A DNA stretch of 61,153 nt, taken from IMG/VR virus record IMGVR_UViG_3300033553_000801, positions 1 through 61,153 of that record. One strand, given 5' to 3'. This stretch comes from a virus. The notes below the pieces were generated by a model. That model saw only the letters and a list, made by a program, of their open reading frames with translations. It was not told the origin of the DNA and ran no database searches. The position numbers and the translations under genes are program-made. Below are positions 42,528 to 49,764 of this stretch, one piece after another (the stretch's first letter is position 1; the number at the start of each line of letters is the position of its first letter).

Positions 42528-43001
42528 ATGGGCAGCACGTCTTACAAAACCCGCGACACTCTGCTTGAGATCGTCGAGGATCAATTCCACGCCGATGGCC
42601 AGGACATCGTCGCGGTCAGCCTGGGCGACGGGCGCACGCAGGGCGTCGCGCTTCGCATCGACCTGAACCGCGCGGCCGGGATCGACCCGCGCCTGGCCGA
42701 CCTTTTGCGCGAAACCTACATCGCTGACGCTACCAGTTGCGTTACGGTGGGGATGGTCGTTCTGGTCGATGGCTGGCGCTCTCCGGTCCCTGAGCGGACG
42801 GTGACGGTGAAGGTGTTGGCCGAATGGATGGGCCCTTACCACCACCCGCGCGGTGATTTCCTGCTGGATCGTCTGTCGCCTGTGCGTGGCGATGCGCACC
42901 CTGCGATTGCGGACTCGATCGCGACGTGGCGCGAGTGCTGCGCGGAGAAGATGCCGCCGATCAAGCCTCTTTCGCCTGAGCCTGCCACGCTGCTGGTGTG
43001 A
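42528..43001 (+). CDS. Unknown protein under repressor-operator control
   Basis: 157 residues from ATG 42528 (GGAGG 4 nt upstream). Starts MGSTSYKTRDTLLEIVEDQ; alpha/beta in layout, with VALRIDLNRAAGIDPRLADLL and YHHPRGDFLLDRLSPVRGD. No domain recognised. It is an isolated plus-strand gene pair with 43077 amid minus-strand genes, ending in a terminator, so it may be a separate accessory unit (immunity or lysogenic function is a guess). Confidence 0.65.
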   Translation: MGSTSYKTRDTLLEIVEDQFHADGQDIVAVSLGDGRTQGVALRIDLNRAAGIDPRLADLLRETYIADATSCVTVGMVVLVDGWRSPVPERTVTVKVLAEWMGPYHHPRGDFLLDRLSPVRGDAHPAIADSIATWRECCAEKMPPIKPLSPEPATLLV

Positions 43002-43076
43002 TGCGCTGCTGCGGCTCGGGTTTCTGCCCGGCCGCGACCCCTTCCCGATTAAATCTATGAACGACAGGAGTTTACC

Positions 43077-43679
43077 ATGGCTACTCGCGCCACCTACAAT
43101 ATCGACGGAGCGACGTTTTACTGCCACTACGACGGGCACAAGGCGGGCGCGGCTGCGCGCTTTGCCGGGATGATCGCGGCGCAGAATGTGCCGATCACTG
43201 GTGGCCGAAATTTCACGGAACTGACCGAGGTGAGACGCGGCGGCTGGCCTTTCGCGTTCATCCGCGGCGCCATGGATGCCGAGGCGAGCGATGGTCACCG
43301 TGCACACGCTGACACCGAATATCGCTACGACATGTTCGAGAACCCCGGCCTTCCGCCTCGCGTTGGCGTCTTGGTTCGGGATGGTCGCGGGGAATGGCGT
43401 CAGGGCTGGCATGGCAAGCTGGCGGATTTCGTCTACGAGTTCGGCGCGCCACTGGGTGCTCCGGTGATCGTGCAGGCGGCCATTCCCCGGGATCGCGGGG
43501 CTTTCCGGTATGAACTGGCGACGCTCAAGCATGCGATTGTGATCGAGGAAATGGCGCGTGACGCGGTCGACCGATTTGACGGCACGAACCCGAACCGGGC
43601 GATCTACCGCGACATTTCGGATGCGTGGGCCGACGGTATCGCGGCGGTGCGCGATCGGCGGGCTCTTGCCATGGCGTGA
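43077..43679 (+). CDS. Unknown protein, second gene of the isolated pair
   Basis: 200 residues from ATG 43077 (AGGAG 7 nt upstream): MATRATYNIDGATFYCHYDGH, GGRNFTELTEVRRGGWPFAF, GVLVRDGRGEWRQGWHGKLADF. Both proteins look globular, with no membrane or DNA-binding motif. Followed directly by a terminator. Function unknown; they share an operator-controlled promoter. Confidence 0.65.
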   Translation: MATRATYNIDGATFYCHYDGHKAGAAARFAGMIAAQNVPITGGRNFTELTEVRRGGWPFAFIRGAMDAEASDGHRAHADTEYRYDMFENPGLPPRVGVLVRDGRGEWRQGWHGKLADFVYEFGAPLGAPVIVQAAIPRDRGAFRYELATLKHAIVIEEMARDAVDRFDGTNPNRAIYRDISDAWADGIAAVRDRRALAMA

Positions 43680-43703
43680 TGTGCTGGCCAACCTCTGTCT
43701 CCA

Positions 43704-43826
43704 TCACTGGCCCGCTGGCGTCTCGCTGGCGGGTTTTTGTTCGTCCGCAATCCTCTTGCGTAATTCGGCCCATGATCCGCAGTTATTGAGCCAAGCGACG
43801 ATCCGTTCGGCGCGCTCATGGCTCAC
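43704..43826 (-). CDS. Very small ORF, 40 residues (or 53 from an upstream TTG)
   Basis: Reads MSHERAERIVAWLNNCGSWA and on to ADEQKPASETPAGQ from GTG 43826, with GGAAGG 7 nt upstream; a TTG at 43865 would give 53 residues. It directly follows the 43878 gene stop. The sequence is coherent (helical, charged), unlike the other frames here. Its 3' end overlaps the plus-strand terminator. Confidence 0.45.
   Translation of the reverse strand: MSHERAERIVAWLNNCGSWAELRKRIADEQKPASETPAGQ
43711..43738 (+). terminator. Rho-independent terminator for the 42528-43679 pair
   Basis: CCCGCTGGCG-TCT-CGCTGGCGGG stem with a two-base internal mismatch, followed by TTTTTG. Ends the two-gene plus-strand unit. Confidence 0.75.
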
Positions 43827-43877
43827 GCCTTCGCCTTCCGCGATGATGGGCGGCGCGCTCGTCAATGTCGTCGAGGG

Positions 43878-44378
43878 TCATTCGGTTGGCGCCTTTGGCA
43901 TGCGCAGTGATGGATAGCCAGCGGCCTCCACAATCGCATTCGCTTCTTCTGGCGTGGGCTTTTTGTCCTGCGCCGCTGTGGGCGGCTCTGACGGCAGGTT
44001 GCGCCGGAACTCTGCGACCCTGCGGGCGCGCTCGGCTTTGATCAGGCGCAAGATGTCGCCCTCTGTCGGCATCTTGCGATTGGCGTTTGCCACCCATTGC
44101 CGGCAGGCTGCCTGAACCTCGTGCAGCGGATAGTCTTGCAGCATGTCCATCCAGTCGGTGATCATCCTGTCGTGTGCCGGCGAGCCCATGTCACGCTCCC
44201 AGCCGAAGCGATCGAACTTCTTAGCCATGACCTCCTGCTCAAGCGCCACCATCGCCCTGTGGCGCTCCAAGTCGCGCCAGTCGAGCAATGTTCTCAAGGG
44301 CGGCGTTAGGCCGGTTCTGGGGTCTGTGGGGTATTGCTGGTTGCTGCCCCTGAACGGTGTAACCTTGTTGTCCGACAT
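43878..44378 (-). CDS. Replication-associated protein overlapping the DUF1376 gene
   Basis: 166 residues from ATG 44378, backed by a strong AAGGAGG 6 nt upstream. Helical (RTLLDWRDLERHRAMVALEQEVM, WANANRKMPTEGDILRLIKAERARR), with a basic C-terminus. The region after the DUF1376-type gene is usual for helicase-loader or primosome-like proteins in temperate phages; no certain family. It overlaps the upstream gene by 140 nt in another frame, unusually long here. Confidence 0.6.
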   Translation of the reverse strand: MSDNKVTPFRGSNQQYPTDPRTGLTPPLRTLLDWRDLERHRAMVALEQEVMAKKFDRFGWERDMGSPAHDRMITDWMDMLQDYPLHEVQAACRQWVANANRKMPTEGDILRLIKAERARRVAEFRRNLPSEPPTAAQDKKPTPEEANAIVEAAGYPSLRMPKAPTE

Positions 44379-45201
44379 CTGTGCCTCCTTCGATCGGCTG
44401 GAGTTTCGGTGCTGCCTTTTGGGCTGCCAGGTCACGCATAGCAGGCGTGTAGTATTTGAAGCTGTTGGGCGGTCCGAGTGTCCGCTTTGCGGCGACCTCG
44501 CGAACCTGTCGCAAGATTTCCATCTTCGTCAGTCCAAGATCGGTTTCCCATTTCCGAGCCTCGAACATGTCGGACTGCGAGCCGGCGATGCGCCCTCCCG
44601 GTGTCAGGCTGGTCGGATCCAGCCTCATGGCCTCACACAGCTTTTCACGCCATGTGTCGGCCTGCGGATCGGGCTGATCGGAGGGCGCCACCTCGCGCGC
44701 GGGCAGGTGTTCGGGCGCGCGCGCGTCATCAGCGTCACTCTTATGTAGGTAGTTGGGTACTTGGGAAGGATGTTCCGCGGCTGTATCTGTGGTTTGTTCC
44801 GTCGGTTTATCCGCGGTTTTACCCTGTTTGTTGTTTTTCAGTGGGTTAGGCCGATTTTTTCCTTTTTTTCTGTCCGATTGTTTTGCGCACAGATTTTCCG
44901 TATACACCGCTTCTTTTTGCAAACGCTCGGAAATCAGAACGCCGTCACGCGCCAGAAGGAACTGCCGAATTGCGGGGCCTATGCGGCGCCGCCACATGTG
45001 CGTGGAGACGCGGCAAATCTTAGCCAGGCGCCGGTCATCGTCCGGCAGATCACAAGAGGGGCGCGTCCACATGGCCATGAGGATCAGCATGTAGGCGCCC
45101 ACCTCGTCGGCTTGCAGATGTTGAGTGTCCCGGTGGAAGGCGTCGACCCACAAGGGCATCGGTCTCTTTCCACGGGCCCTTTTCGGATCGAACTCCCTCA
45201 T
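44239..45201 (-). CDS. DUF1376-type replication protein
   Basis: 320 residues from ATG 45201, which overlaps the preceding stop as ATGA and follows AAAGGA. The N-terminal ~95 residues match DUF1376 (MPLWVDAFHRDTQHLQADEVGAYM, ILMAMWTRP, LAKICRVSTHMWRRRI), a winged-helix-like domain of phage replication initiators. A Lys/Asn-rich linker (KKGKNRPNPLKNNKQGKTAD) follows, then a helical C-terminus. Likely origin-binding or primosomal; no polymerase or primase gene is seen, so host machinery is probably used. Confidence 0.75.
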   Translation of the reverse strand: MREFDPKRARGKRPMPLWVDAFHRDTQHLQADEVGAYMLILMAMWTRPSCDLPDDDRRLAKICRVSTHMWRRRIGPAIRQFLLARDGVLISERLQKEAVYTENLCAKQSDRKKGKNRPNPLKNNKQGKTADKPTEQTTDTAAEHPSQVPNYLHKSDADDARAPEHLPAREVAPSDQPDPQADTWREKLCEAMRLDPTSLTPGGRIAGSQSDMFEARKWETDLGLTKMEILRQVREVAAKRTLGPPNSFKYYTPAMRDLAAQKAAPKLQPIEGGTDVGQQGYTVQGQQPAIPHRPQNRPNAALENIARLARLGAPQGDGGA

Positions 45202-45602
45202 CGCTGTTTCCTTTCGCATTCCGTCCGCCACCTGCGCGCCACCTCGATCTCGCGATACTGCGCCATGGTGATGGTCCGATATCCTCGCGGACGCGGCTCC
45301 AGCCCCATCATGCGGTATCGCTGGTACACGGCAGACGTTCCGGAATATCCAAGCATCACCGCCATATCTCTGGTGTTGACGCCGGCCTCCCAGGCGCGCC
45401 GGAATTCTTCGTCGGAACACTTCTTGGCCGTGGTCCTGTTGTCCTTGCGGCTTGGAAGGCCGAGGCTCTTTGCCTTCCAGGTAAGCGCCTGATGCGTCAC
45501 ACCCAGCCGCTTCGCCGCCGTGGCCAGGCGGATATCGCGCCGCATCCACAGCTTCGTGAAAGCCTCGTCGTCTATGCCGGAAAGGGCGCCGGGCGGTGCC
45601 AT
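45198..45602 (-). CDS. HTH DNA-binding protein (putative regulator)
   Basis: 134 residues from ATG 45602 (GGGAG 7 nt upstream; other ATGs lie just before). Contains a helix-turn-helix pattern RLATAAKRLGVTHQALTWKAKSLGL and a second helical unit around MAVMLGYSGTSAVYQRYRMMG, i.e. two tandem HTH-like modules. Similar early phage proteins regulate or assist replication; specific role unknown. Coupled to the DUF1376 gene by a 4-nt overlap. Confidence 0.6.
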   Translation of the reverse strand: MAPPGALSGIDDEAFTKLWMRRDIRLATAAKRLGVTHQALTWKAKSLGLPSRKDNRTTAKKCSDEEFRRAWEAGVNTRDMAVMLGYSGTSAVYQRYRMMGLEPRPRGYRTITMAQYREIEVARRWRTECERKQR

Positions 45603-45668
45603 GATCATGCTCCCATGTTCAGCCAGGACCGCGGCAGGCATCATGCTCACCACGGCCCTGGTCGTCGC

Positions 45669-45872
45669 TCATTCGTCGCGCACAGCCGCGATCAGCAGTT
45701 CGGTGTAGCGATGGATGTCGGCGAGTTCGGCTCGCACATCTAGGGGCTTGTCTCCTTCACGGAATTGGAACAACGCTGCCTCAACATCGAAAGCCGACGC
45801 CTGAATTTCACCCAGGATTCTGCAGATCAACCGGTCTCCCAAGTCGCGTCCTCCGCCATTTTCTTTCGACAT
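45669..45872 (-). CDS. Small hypothetical protein
   Basis: 67 residues: GDRLICRILGEIQASAFDVEAA, ELADIHRYTELLIAAVRDE. GGGAGAG lies 8 nt before the ATG. All helical, no motif. Part of the minus-strand early operon. Confidence 0.55.
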   Translation of the reverse strand: MSKENGGGRDLGDRLICRILGEIQASAFDVEAALFQFREGDKPLDVRAELADIHRYTELLIAAVRDE

Positions 45873-45937
45873 ATCAATTCTCTCCCTTCAAAGTTGTGGA
45901 ATATCCACGCTTCACACAGAGGTTGTTTTGTCCACCC

Positions 45938-46351
45938 TCACACCTCAACCACCTCGACGCCCTGGGCGCGCAGCATCGCCTTTTTCAGCTTGAACACGCG
46001 GGTGCTGATTCCCTTGGAATCCTCGACAACGCGGCGCCCATCGTCGTCGCGATAGGTGAAGTCGGCCAGGTAATGCAGGACGCGGCCGCTATCGCTTTTC
46101 AGCGGTGCGCCGTCAGCGCCGATCAGGTCGATCCACACCTGCCTTTGGAGGTGGGTGATCACGCCGCCGCGCTCCAGCATCAGCAGCTGGTCGTAGCGGT
46201 CTGCCTCGCGCTTGCTGTCGAACGTGATTCCGCCGCGCGTCACCTTGGTGGCGCCGTACTTGTTGGCCGCCGGCGTGGTCTTTGCCTTCTTGCCGGTCTT
46301 GCCCGCCAGTTCAGCCCGGTAGACGGCGGCGGGAATGCGGTTCTGGGTCAT
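45938..46351 (-). CDS. DUF1064 nuclease-fold protein
   Basis: 137 residues: KYGATKVTRGGITFDSKREADRY, YLADFTYRDDDGRRVVEDSKG and ISTRVFKLKKAMLR. This is the DUF1064 pattern, a restriction-endonuclease-like fold (E-x-D and ED-x-KG elements visible) in many phages, proposed to process DNA junctions or branches. It overlaps the methyltransferase start by 4 nt. Confidence 0.8.
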   Translation of the reverse strand: MTQNRIPAAVYRAELAGKTGKKAKTTPAANKYGATKVTRGGITFDSKREADRYDQLLMLERGGVITHLQRQVWIDLIGADGAPLKSDSGRVLHYLADFTYRDDDGRRVVEDSKGISTRVFKLKKAMLRAQGVEVVEV

Positions 46352-47058
46352 AGGTCAAAACCTCCTTGCCGCTCATCACCGTTGCGATCGAGGAAGCGCA
46401 TGACGGTCTCGCCGGTGTGGTCAGCATCCCACACAAACCATCCGTTGCGCTGTGGCGGCGCGCCTCCGCCGCGGAAGTCACTTTTCCAGCGGCACAGGTA
46501 GGCGCGGCTGATCGGGTGCGCGGCCAGCAACTCGTCGAGGCCGTTCTTGCGCGCCGCCGGCCAATCCCAATTCAGCAGGAACGCGACGTAGCGCACACCC
46601 GGAAGCGATATCGCATGCCTGAGCCAGCGCCCGTGGCCATCTCGCGCGTTGATCTCGCAGTACGGCGGGTTTGTGATGATGATCGGCGACGGCGCCTCGT
46701 CGTAGTCGTAGAAGCCGCGCAGGATCACGTCAGGGCAACCTCGATCCACGATATCGGACGCGACGACGCTGAACCCGTACTCGATCAGCGGGCTCACCAT
46801 GTGGCCACCGCCCGCCGCCGGCTCCCATACCGCGCCGCCGATCTGCCTGATCCGGGGGGCTTCGGCGGCCAGGAATGCGCGCGATGCCTCGGGCGGGGTC
46901 GGGTCATAGTCCAGCGTGTCGCGCTCGGTGCGCCGCGGGGCGCGCAGATCGGGCAGGTCAGCAAATGCCTGCGCCTGCCGGGCGTCCCGCACCGGCTTGG
47001 GCTTGGTGGCCAGAAACAGCGACGTTGCCGATGGCGCCGCCTTGCTGCGGTCAGTCAT
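46348..47058 (-). CDS. DNA adenine methyltransferase-like protein
   Basis: 236 residues: a short variable N-terminus, then YDPTPPEASRAFL, SAM motif VWEPAAGGGHMV (about residue 79) and catalytic NPPY (about 126-130), order as in phage adenine methylases; the GWFVWDADHTGETVMRFLDR end is typical. Probably protects phage DNA against restriction. Overlaps the 47051 gene by 8 nt. Confidence 0.85.
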   Translation of the reverse strand: MTDRSKAAPSATSLFLATKPKPVRDARQAQAFADLPDLRAPRRTERDTLDYDPTPPEASRAFLAAEAPRIRQIGGAVWEPAAGGGHMVSPLIEYGFSVVASDIVDRGCPDVILRGFYDYDEAPSPIIITNPPYCEINARDGHGRWLRHAISLPGVRYVAFLLNWDWPAARKNGLDELLAAHPISRAYLCRWKSDFRGGGAPPQRNGWFVWDADHTGETVMRFLDRNGDERQGGFDL

Positions 47059-47371
47059 GGTAATCGTCCCGCAAAAAGAATGAGTGCTTGCCCTCGGGCT
47101 TGATCTGCCGGCCGGGCACGAGGATCGTGATCGGGTGATTGTTGGCGTGGTCGAACACGAGGAAGTGCCAGCGCCCGCCCAGCCAGAACCGCCACAAGCG
47201 GCGCCCGCCGCGCGTCAGGCGCGCGACGAACCGCAGGTATCGAGGGTCTGGCGCCGCCATCTGCTCGATCAGGATGCTCCACAGTTCCGCGCCGTCGGTC
47301 TTCGGCGACACCCGCTCCCGCACGCGGCGGATGAAGTGGGCGCGGCGGCACATGTTGAATTTTTGGCTCAT
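47051..47371 (-). CDS. Hypothetical small basic protein
   Basis: 106 residues: HFIRRVRERVSPKTDGAELWS, RYLRFVARLTRGGRRLWRFWL, HFLVFDHANNHPITILVPG. The fold resembles small phage BrnT/RelE-like beta proteins but lacks catalytic residues. GGAGG lies before the ATG at 47371, just behind the end of the cytosine methyltransferase gene. Confidence 0.55.
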   Translation of the reverse strand: MSQKFNMCRRAHFIRRVRERVSPKTDGAELWSILIEQMAAPDPRYLRFVARLTRGGRRLWRFWLGGRWHFLVFDHANNHPITILVPGRQIKPEGKHSFFLRDDYHD

Positions 47372-47384
47372 GGGTGCGCCTCCG

Positions 47385-48456
47385 TTACAACAGGCTCATC
47401 TGTTCGGGCTGCGGGCTGTCCTCCGGCGGCTTCCATATCCACGGGCCCGAGGCCGTGGGCAGAAGCGAGAGAGCGCCACGCATATCCTGCTGCCAGCGGG
47501 CAAACTCCGTTCCCGATGATGCGCAAAGCGCGTGGCCGCTGGGCCAGCCCATCAGTTGCTCGACAAACGCGGGATTGAGCCTCCGCTTCCGCCACCCCCC
47601 CCCTGCGCAACCATCTGCGCACAGTGATCGGCGAGACGCTTGACATCGCCGACCGAAAGAGTCGGCGCGAGATCGGGCGCCACTCTGAGGACTCCGGCCC
47701 ATGCGGCGCTGTCTCCGGGTCCGGGCGGGAATAGAGGAAGGCAACCGCGTTCGGCAGTTGATCCGGGCTGTTCTCGCCCTTGTGGTCGCGGGCAGCTGGC
47801 GTCGGCCATGCCTTCACCGCCACTTGCAGAGACGTGATCGCCGTTCGGTTCGCGTTTGTTCCGTCCCGCTCTCCCATCCGCTTCTTCATCGCCAGATGGG
47901 CCTCGGGCGTCTTGTTGTCGTCGTTTGCTACTGCGGTAGGCCACGATGAACACGCGCTGCCTTTCATGCGGCGCGCCTGTTTCGCCCGCCGAGAATATGC
48001 CAGCCGCAGGCGTTCGGCCCATGCCCCATAAGCCTCGCAGCACGGTTTCAAGGCCGAGGCTGACGTGACCTGCGACGTTTTCGAGGAATACCCACTCTGG
48101 ATCGACCTCACGGATGATCCGGGCAACCTCGGGCCATAGGTGGCGCTCGTCGGTGTCGCCGCGGCGCTGTCCGGCTGCGCTGAAAGGCTGGCACGGATAC
48201 CCTGCAAGGATGGTGTCGATCGCGCCCCGGAATGGCCGCCCGTCGAAGGTGGTGACATCATCCCAGATCGGCGCCGGGGTGAAGTATCCAGCCCGTTGTC
48301 CTGCGATGATGGTGTTGCGCGGGTGTTCTTCCCATTCGACCCAGCATCGCGTGTGAAATCCGGGTTCTGCGAGCATGAGTCCAAAATCGAGGCCGCCGGC
48401 CCCGGCGCAGAGGCTGAGCCCGTTTCGCGGTCTGGAAGGTACGCCCACGCCATCAC
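47385..48456 (-). other. Second overlapping frame with methyltransferase target-recognition features
   Basis: The frame opening at 48456 (GTG-ATG) runs parallel to the methyltransferase through CCEAYGAWAERLRLAYSRRA, CSSWPTAVANDDNK, AWPTPAARDHKGEN and WRPISRRLFRSAMSS. With one G removed from the G9 tract it continues as WRKRRLNPAFVEQLMGWPSG to a stop at 47385, followed by GGAGG and the next gene. The WPTP repeats and LNPxFVExLMGWP end are typical of phage cytosine methyltransferase target-recognition and C-terminal regions. Whether it is translated, or an artefact of G+C-rich frames, is open. Confidence 0.45.
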
Positions 48457-48463
48457 CGGCCAT
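47552..48463 (-). pseudogene. DNA cytosine methyltransferase, frame broken at a G9 tract
   Basis: 303 residues as read. Motif I LSLCAGAGGLDFGL, catalytic C91 in GYPCQPFS, the ENV motif VI, QRVFIVA motif VIII and a downstream PLFPPGPGDSAAW block are present, so this is a C5 methyltransferase. As sequenced, the frame ends 18 residues beyond a run of nine G (47595-47603) without motif X. One G fewer moves the frame to RALRIIGNGVCPLAAGYAWR, a normal motif X, ending at 47368 and overlapping the next start as ATGA. The break may be a sequence error or a phase-variable tract. Confidence 0.8.
47595..47603. repeat. Homopolymer G9/C9 tract in the methyltransferase gene
   Basis: Nine C on the plus strand (nine G in the gene). 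With eight G both alternative downstream frames become continuous with upstream conserved frames. Such tracts mutate by slippage and are a usual site of sequencing error. Confidence 0.95.
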
Positions 48464-48758
48464 CGCCGTTCTTCATGCCCTGAACCTCGCGCTCGGCGTC
48501 GTCCTTCCAGCCGGCGCGGCCGGCGATCGCGTCGACGAGGATCTTGCGGATCCGGGTGATATGCCGAACCTTGTTGTCGTGGTGTTTGCTGATCCTGGCG
48601 AGATCGTTGCGCTGGCGCGCCAGCTTGCCCTGCAATGTGGCGTTGGCTTGCTGAAAGACCTCGATGCGGCGCTCGGCGGCCTTGATCTTCGCGGTCAGTC
48701 GGTCGATCCGGGCGAGTAGGTCATTGGTGTCGTGCTTCTGTGGCACCTGCGCCTCCAT
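48453..48758 (-). CDS. Small coiled-coil protein, unknown
   Basis: 101 residues from ATG 48758; the longer frame upstream is unsupported. A long amphipathic coil (LARIDRLTAKIKAAERRIEVFQ, QANATLQGKLARQRNDLARI) ends in a basic helix. Early region, between cro and the methyltransferase gene, and overlaps the latter by 11 nt. Function unknown. Confidence 0.6.
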   Translation of the reverse strand: MEAQVPQKHDTNDLLARIDRLTAKIKAAERRIEVFQQANATLQGKLARQRNDLARISKHHDNKVRHITRIRKILVDAIAGRAGWKDDAEREVQGMKNGDGR

Positions 48759-48891
48759 CTGGTGTCTTGAATGTCTGCCCTGCCGCACATGGCGGCTTAC
48801 GGACGGGCCATCCGAACAGGGCACGCCGCGCATTCCATGGTCATGTTGTATGAGGCCCAACACACCGGGCTATTGCGCGCGACGGCCCCGA

Positions 48892-49146
48892 TCAGGGTTC
48901 GACGTATTCCTGCTCGGTCTCCGGCTCGGGCACGGCCATCGGCGGCGCGTCCGGGGTTTCCTCGAACCACGACTGCGGGGGCACCGCGCCGCCGGTCTTG
49001 TCGCGGATCACCTCCATGAGGCCGTGCGACGGGTTCCGGCGGCCAGCGCACAGGTGGATGAAGTGCGTCCGGCTGATGCCGAACAGGCGCCCCCATTCCT
49101 CCTGCTTGCGGTCAGGAAACTGGCTCACATATTCGACGAGGTGCAT
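48892..49146 (-). CDS. cro: Cro-like HTH regulator
   Basis: 84 residues: YVSQFPDRKQEEWGRLFGISR, THFIHLCAGRRNPS, a helix-turn-helix of the YdaS/Cro kind, with an acidic Pro/Glu tail (ETPDAPPMAVPEPETEQEY). AGGAG lies 8 nt before the ATG. Divergent from the repressor across operator palindromes; first gene of the minus early operon driven by the TTGACA promoter at 49176-49204. Confidence 0.8.
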   Translation of the reverse strand: MHLVEYVSQFPDRKQEEWGRLFGISRTHFIHLCAGRRNPSHGLMEVIRDKTGGAVPPQSWFEETPDAPPMAVPEPETEQEYVEP

Positions 49147-49175
49147 TACCTGCTCTCCTGCTGATTACCCGGCGC

Positions 49176-49204
49176 AGTATGCAACCTGTTGCAACAGGTG
49201 TCAA
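49176..49204 (-). promoter_or_regulatory. PR-type promoter of the cro operon with operator in its spacer
   Basis: Minus-strand -35 TTGACA (49199-49204), 17-bp spacer, -10 CATACT (49176-49181). The perfect palindrome ACCTGTTGCAACAGGT (49184-49199) fills the spacer and the overlapping TGCAACCTGTTGCA extends it, so repressor would exclude polymerase. It is the clearest promoter in the switch. Confidence 0.8.
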
Positions 49205-49289
49205 CGAGACAGGGAGAAACATGAATATTTATTTTTGCGAGACGCGCTGCTACAGTGTGAGACCCGTTCACCAGACAAAAAGGCTGACC

Positions 49290-49589
49290 ATGAAGGTGCT
49301 GATCGCTGATCTGCGGCGGAAAACCCGCATGACGCAGAACGCGCTGGCCGATGCGGTCGGGATCACGCGCCCCTATCTTTCACAGATAGAGCGCGGCGAC
49401 CGACGCATGACGCCGGAACTGAAAGAGCGTATTGCCAAGGCATTGGGCGTTGACGCCAATGACCTGGTCGATGTGTCAGCCCGTGGACGCGAGGACGAGG
49501 AACTCTTGCTGGAGGCGTTCCGACAGCTTTCAGACGAACAGCAGGACGTGTGGATCGACATGGCGCGGGCGGCCCTGCGCCGCGCCTGA
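49290..49589 (+). CDS. CI-like XRE-family repressor
   Basis: 99 residues from ATG 49290 (AAGG 7 nt upstream). An alternative ATG at 49221 has GGGAG, but the HTH fold begins right after 49290: MKVLIADLRRKTRMTQNALA, GITRPYLSQIERGDRRM, KERIAKALGVDANDLVD, with a short helical tail. It lacks a C-terminal protease or dimer domain, so induction is probably not by RecA cleavage. Divergent from cro; operators occur in the switch and at least four other places. A terminator follows. Confidence 0.82.
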   Translation: MKVLIADLRRKTRMTQNALADAVGITRPYLSQIERGDRRMTPELKERIAKALGVDANDLVDVSARGREDEELLLEAFRQLSDEQQDVWIDMARAALRRA

Positions 49590-49611
49590 GTCTGGATCAC
49601 AGGTTTGAAAG

Positions 49612-49634
49612 GCCCGCTTCGGCGGGCTTTTTTT
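49612..49634 (+). terminator. Rho-independent terminator after the repressor
   Basis: GCCCGC-TTCG-GCGGGC stem-loop (49612-49627) followed by seven T (49628-49634), 22 nt past the repressor stop. Confidence 0.9.
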
Positions 49635-49641
49635 ATTTCCA

Positions 49642-49655
49642 TTGCAACATGTTAC
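49642..49655. promoter_or_regulatory. Repressor operator
   Basis: TTGCAACATGTTAC, a 14-bp match to the TTGCAACATGTTGCAA consensus inferred from the switch sites. Lies between the repressor terminator and the early plus-strand promoter. Confidence 0.6.
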
Positions 49656-49687
49656 AGGATTTTCAACCCCGCCCGTGATTTTACCTG

Positions 49688-49716
49688 TTGCCACATGTTG
49701 CAAGAAACCCTAAGCT
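49688..49716 (+). promoter_or_regulatory. Promoter of the plus-strand early operon with operator
   Basis: -35 TTGCCA (49688-49693), 17-bp spacer, -10 TAAGCT (49711-49716). The operator TTGCCACATGTTGCAA (49688-49703) overlaps the -35. It should be repressed in the lysogen and drives the operon starting at 49765. Confidence 0.6.
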
Positions 49717-49764
49717 TCATGTCGTTATCCGTGGTCACGATGACCGCAGAAAACGGGGGTTGGC

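Noticed and set aside
49221-49289. Earlier repressor start at ATG 49221
   Set aside because: It has GGGAG, but the added residues are unlike the HTH family and a -10-like TACAGT (49251-49256) lies inside. Not excluded.
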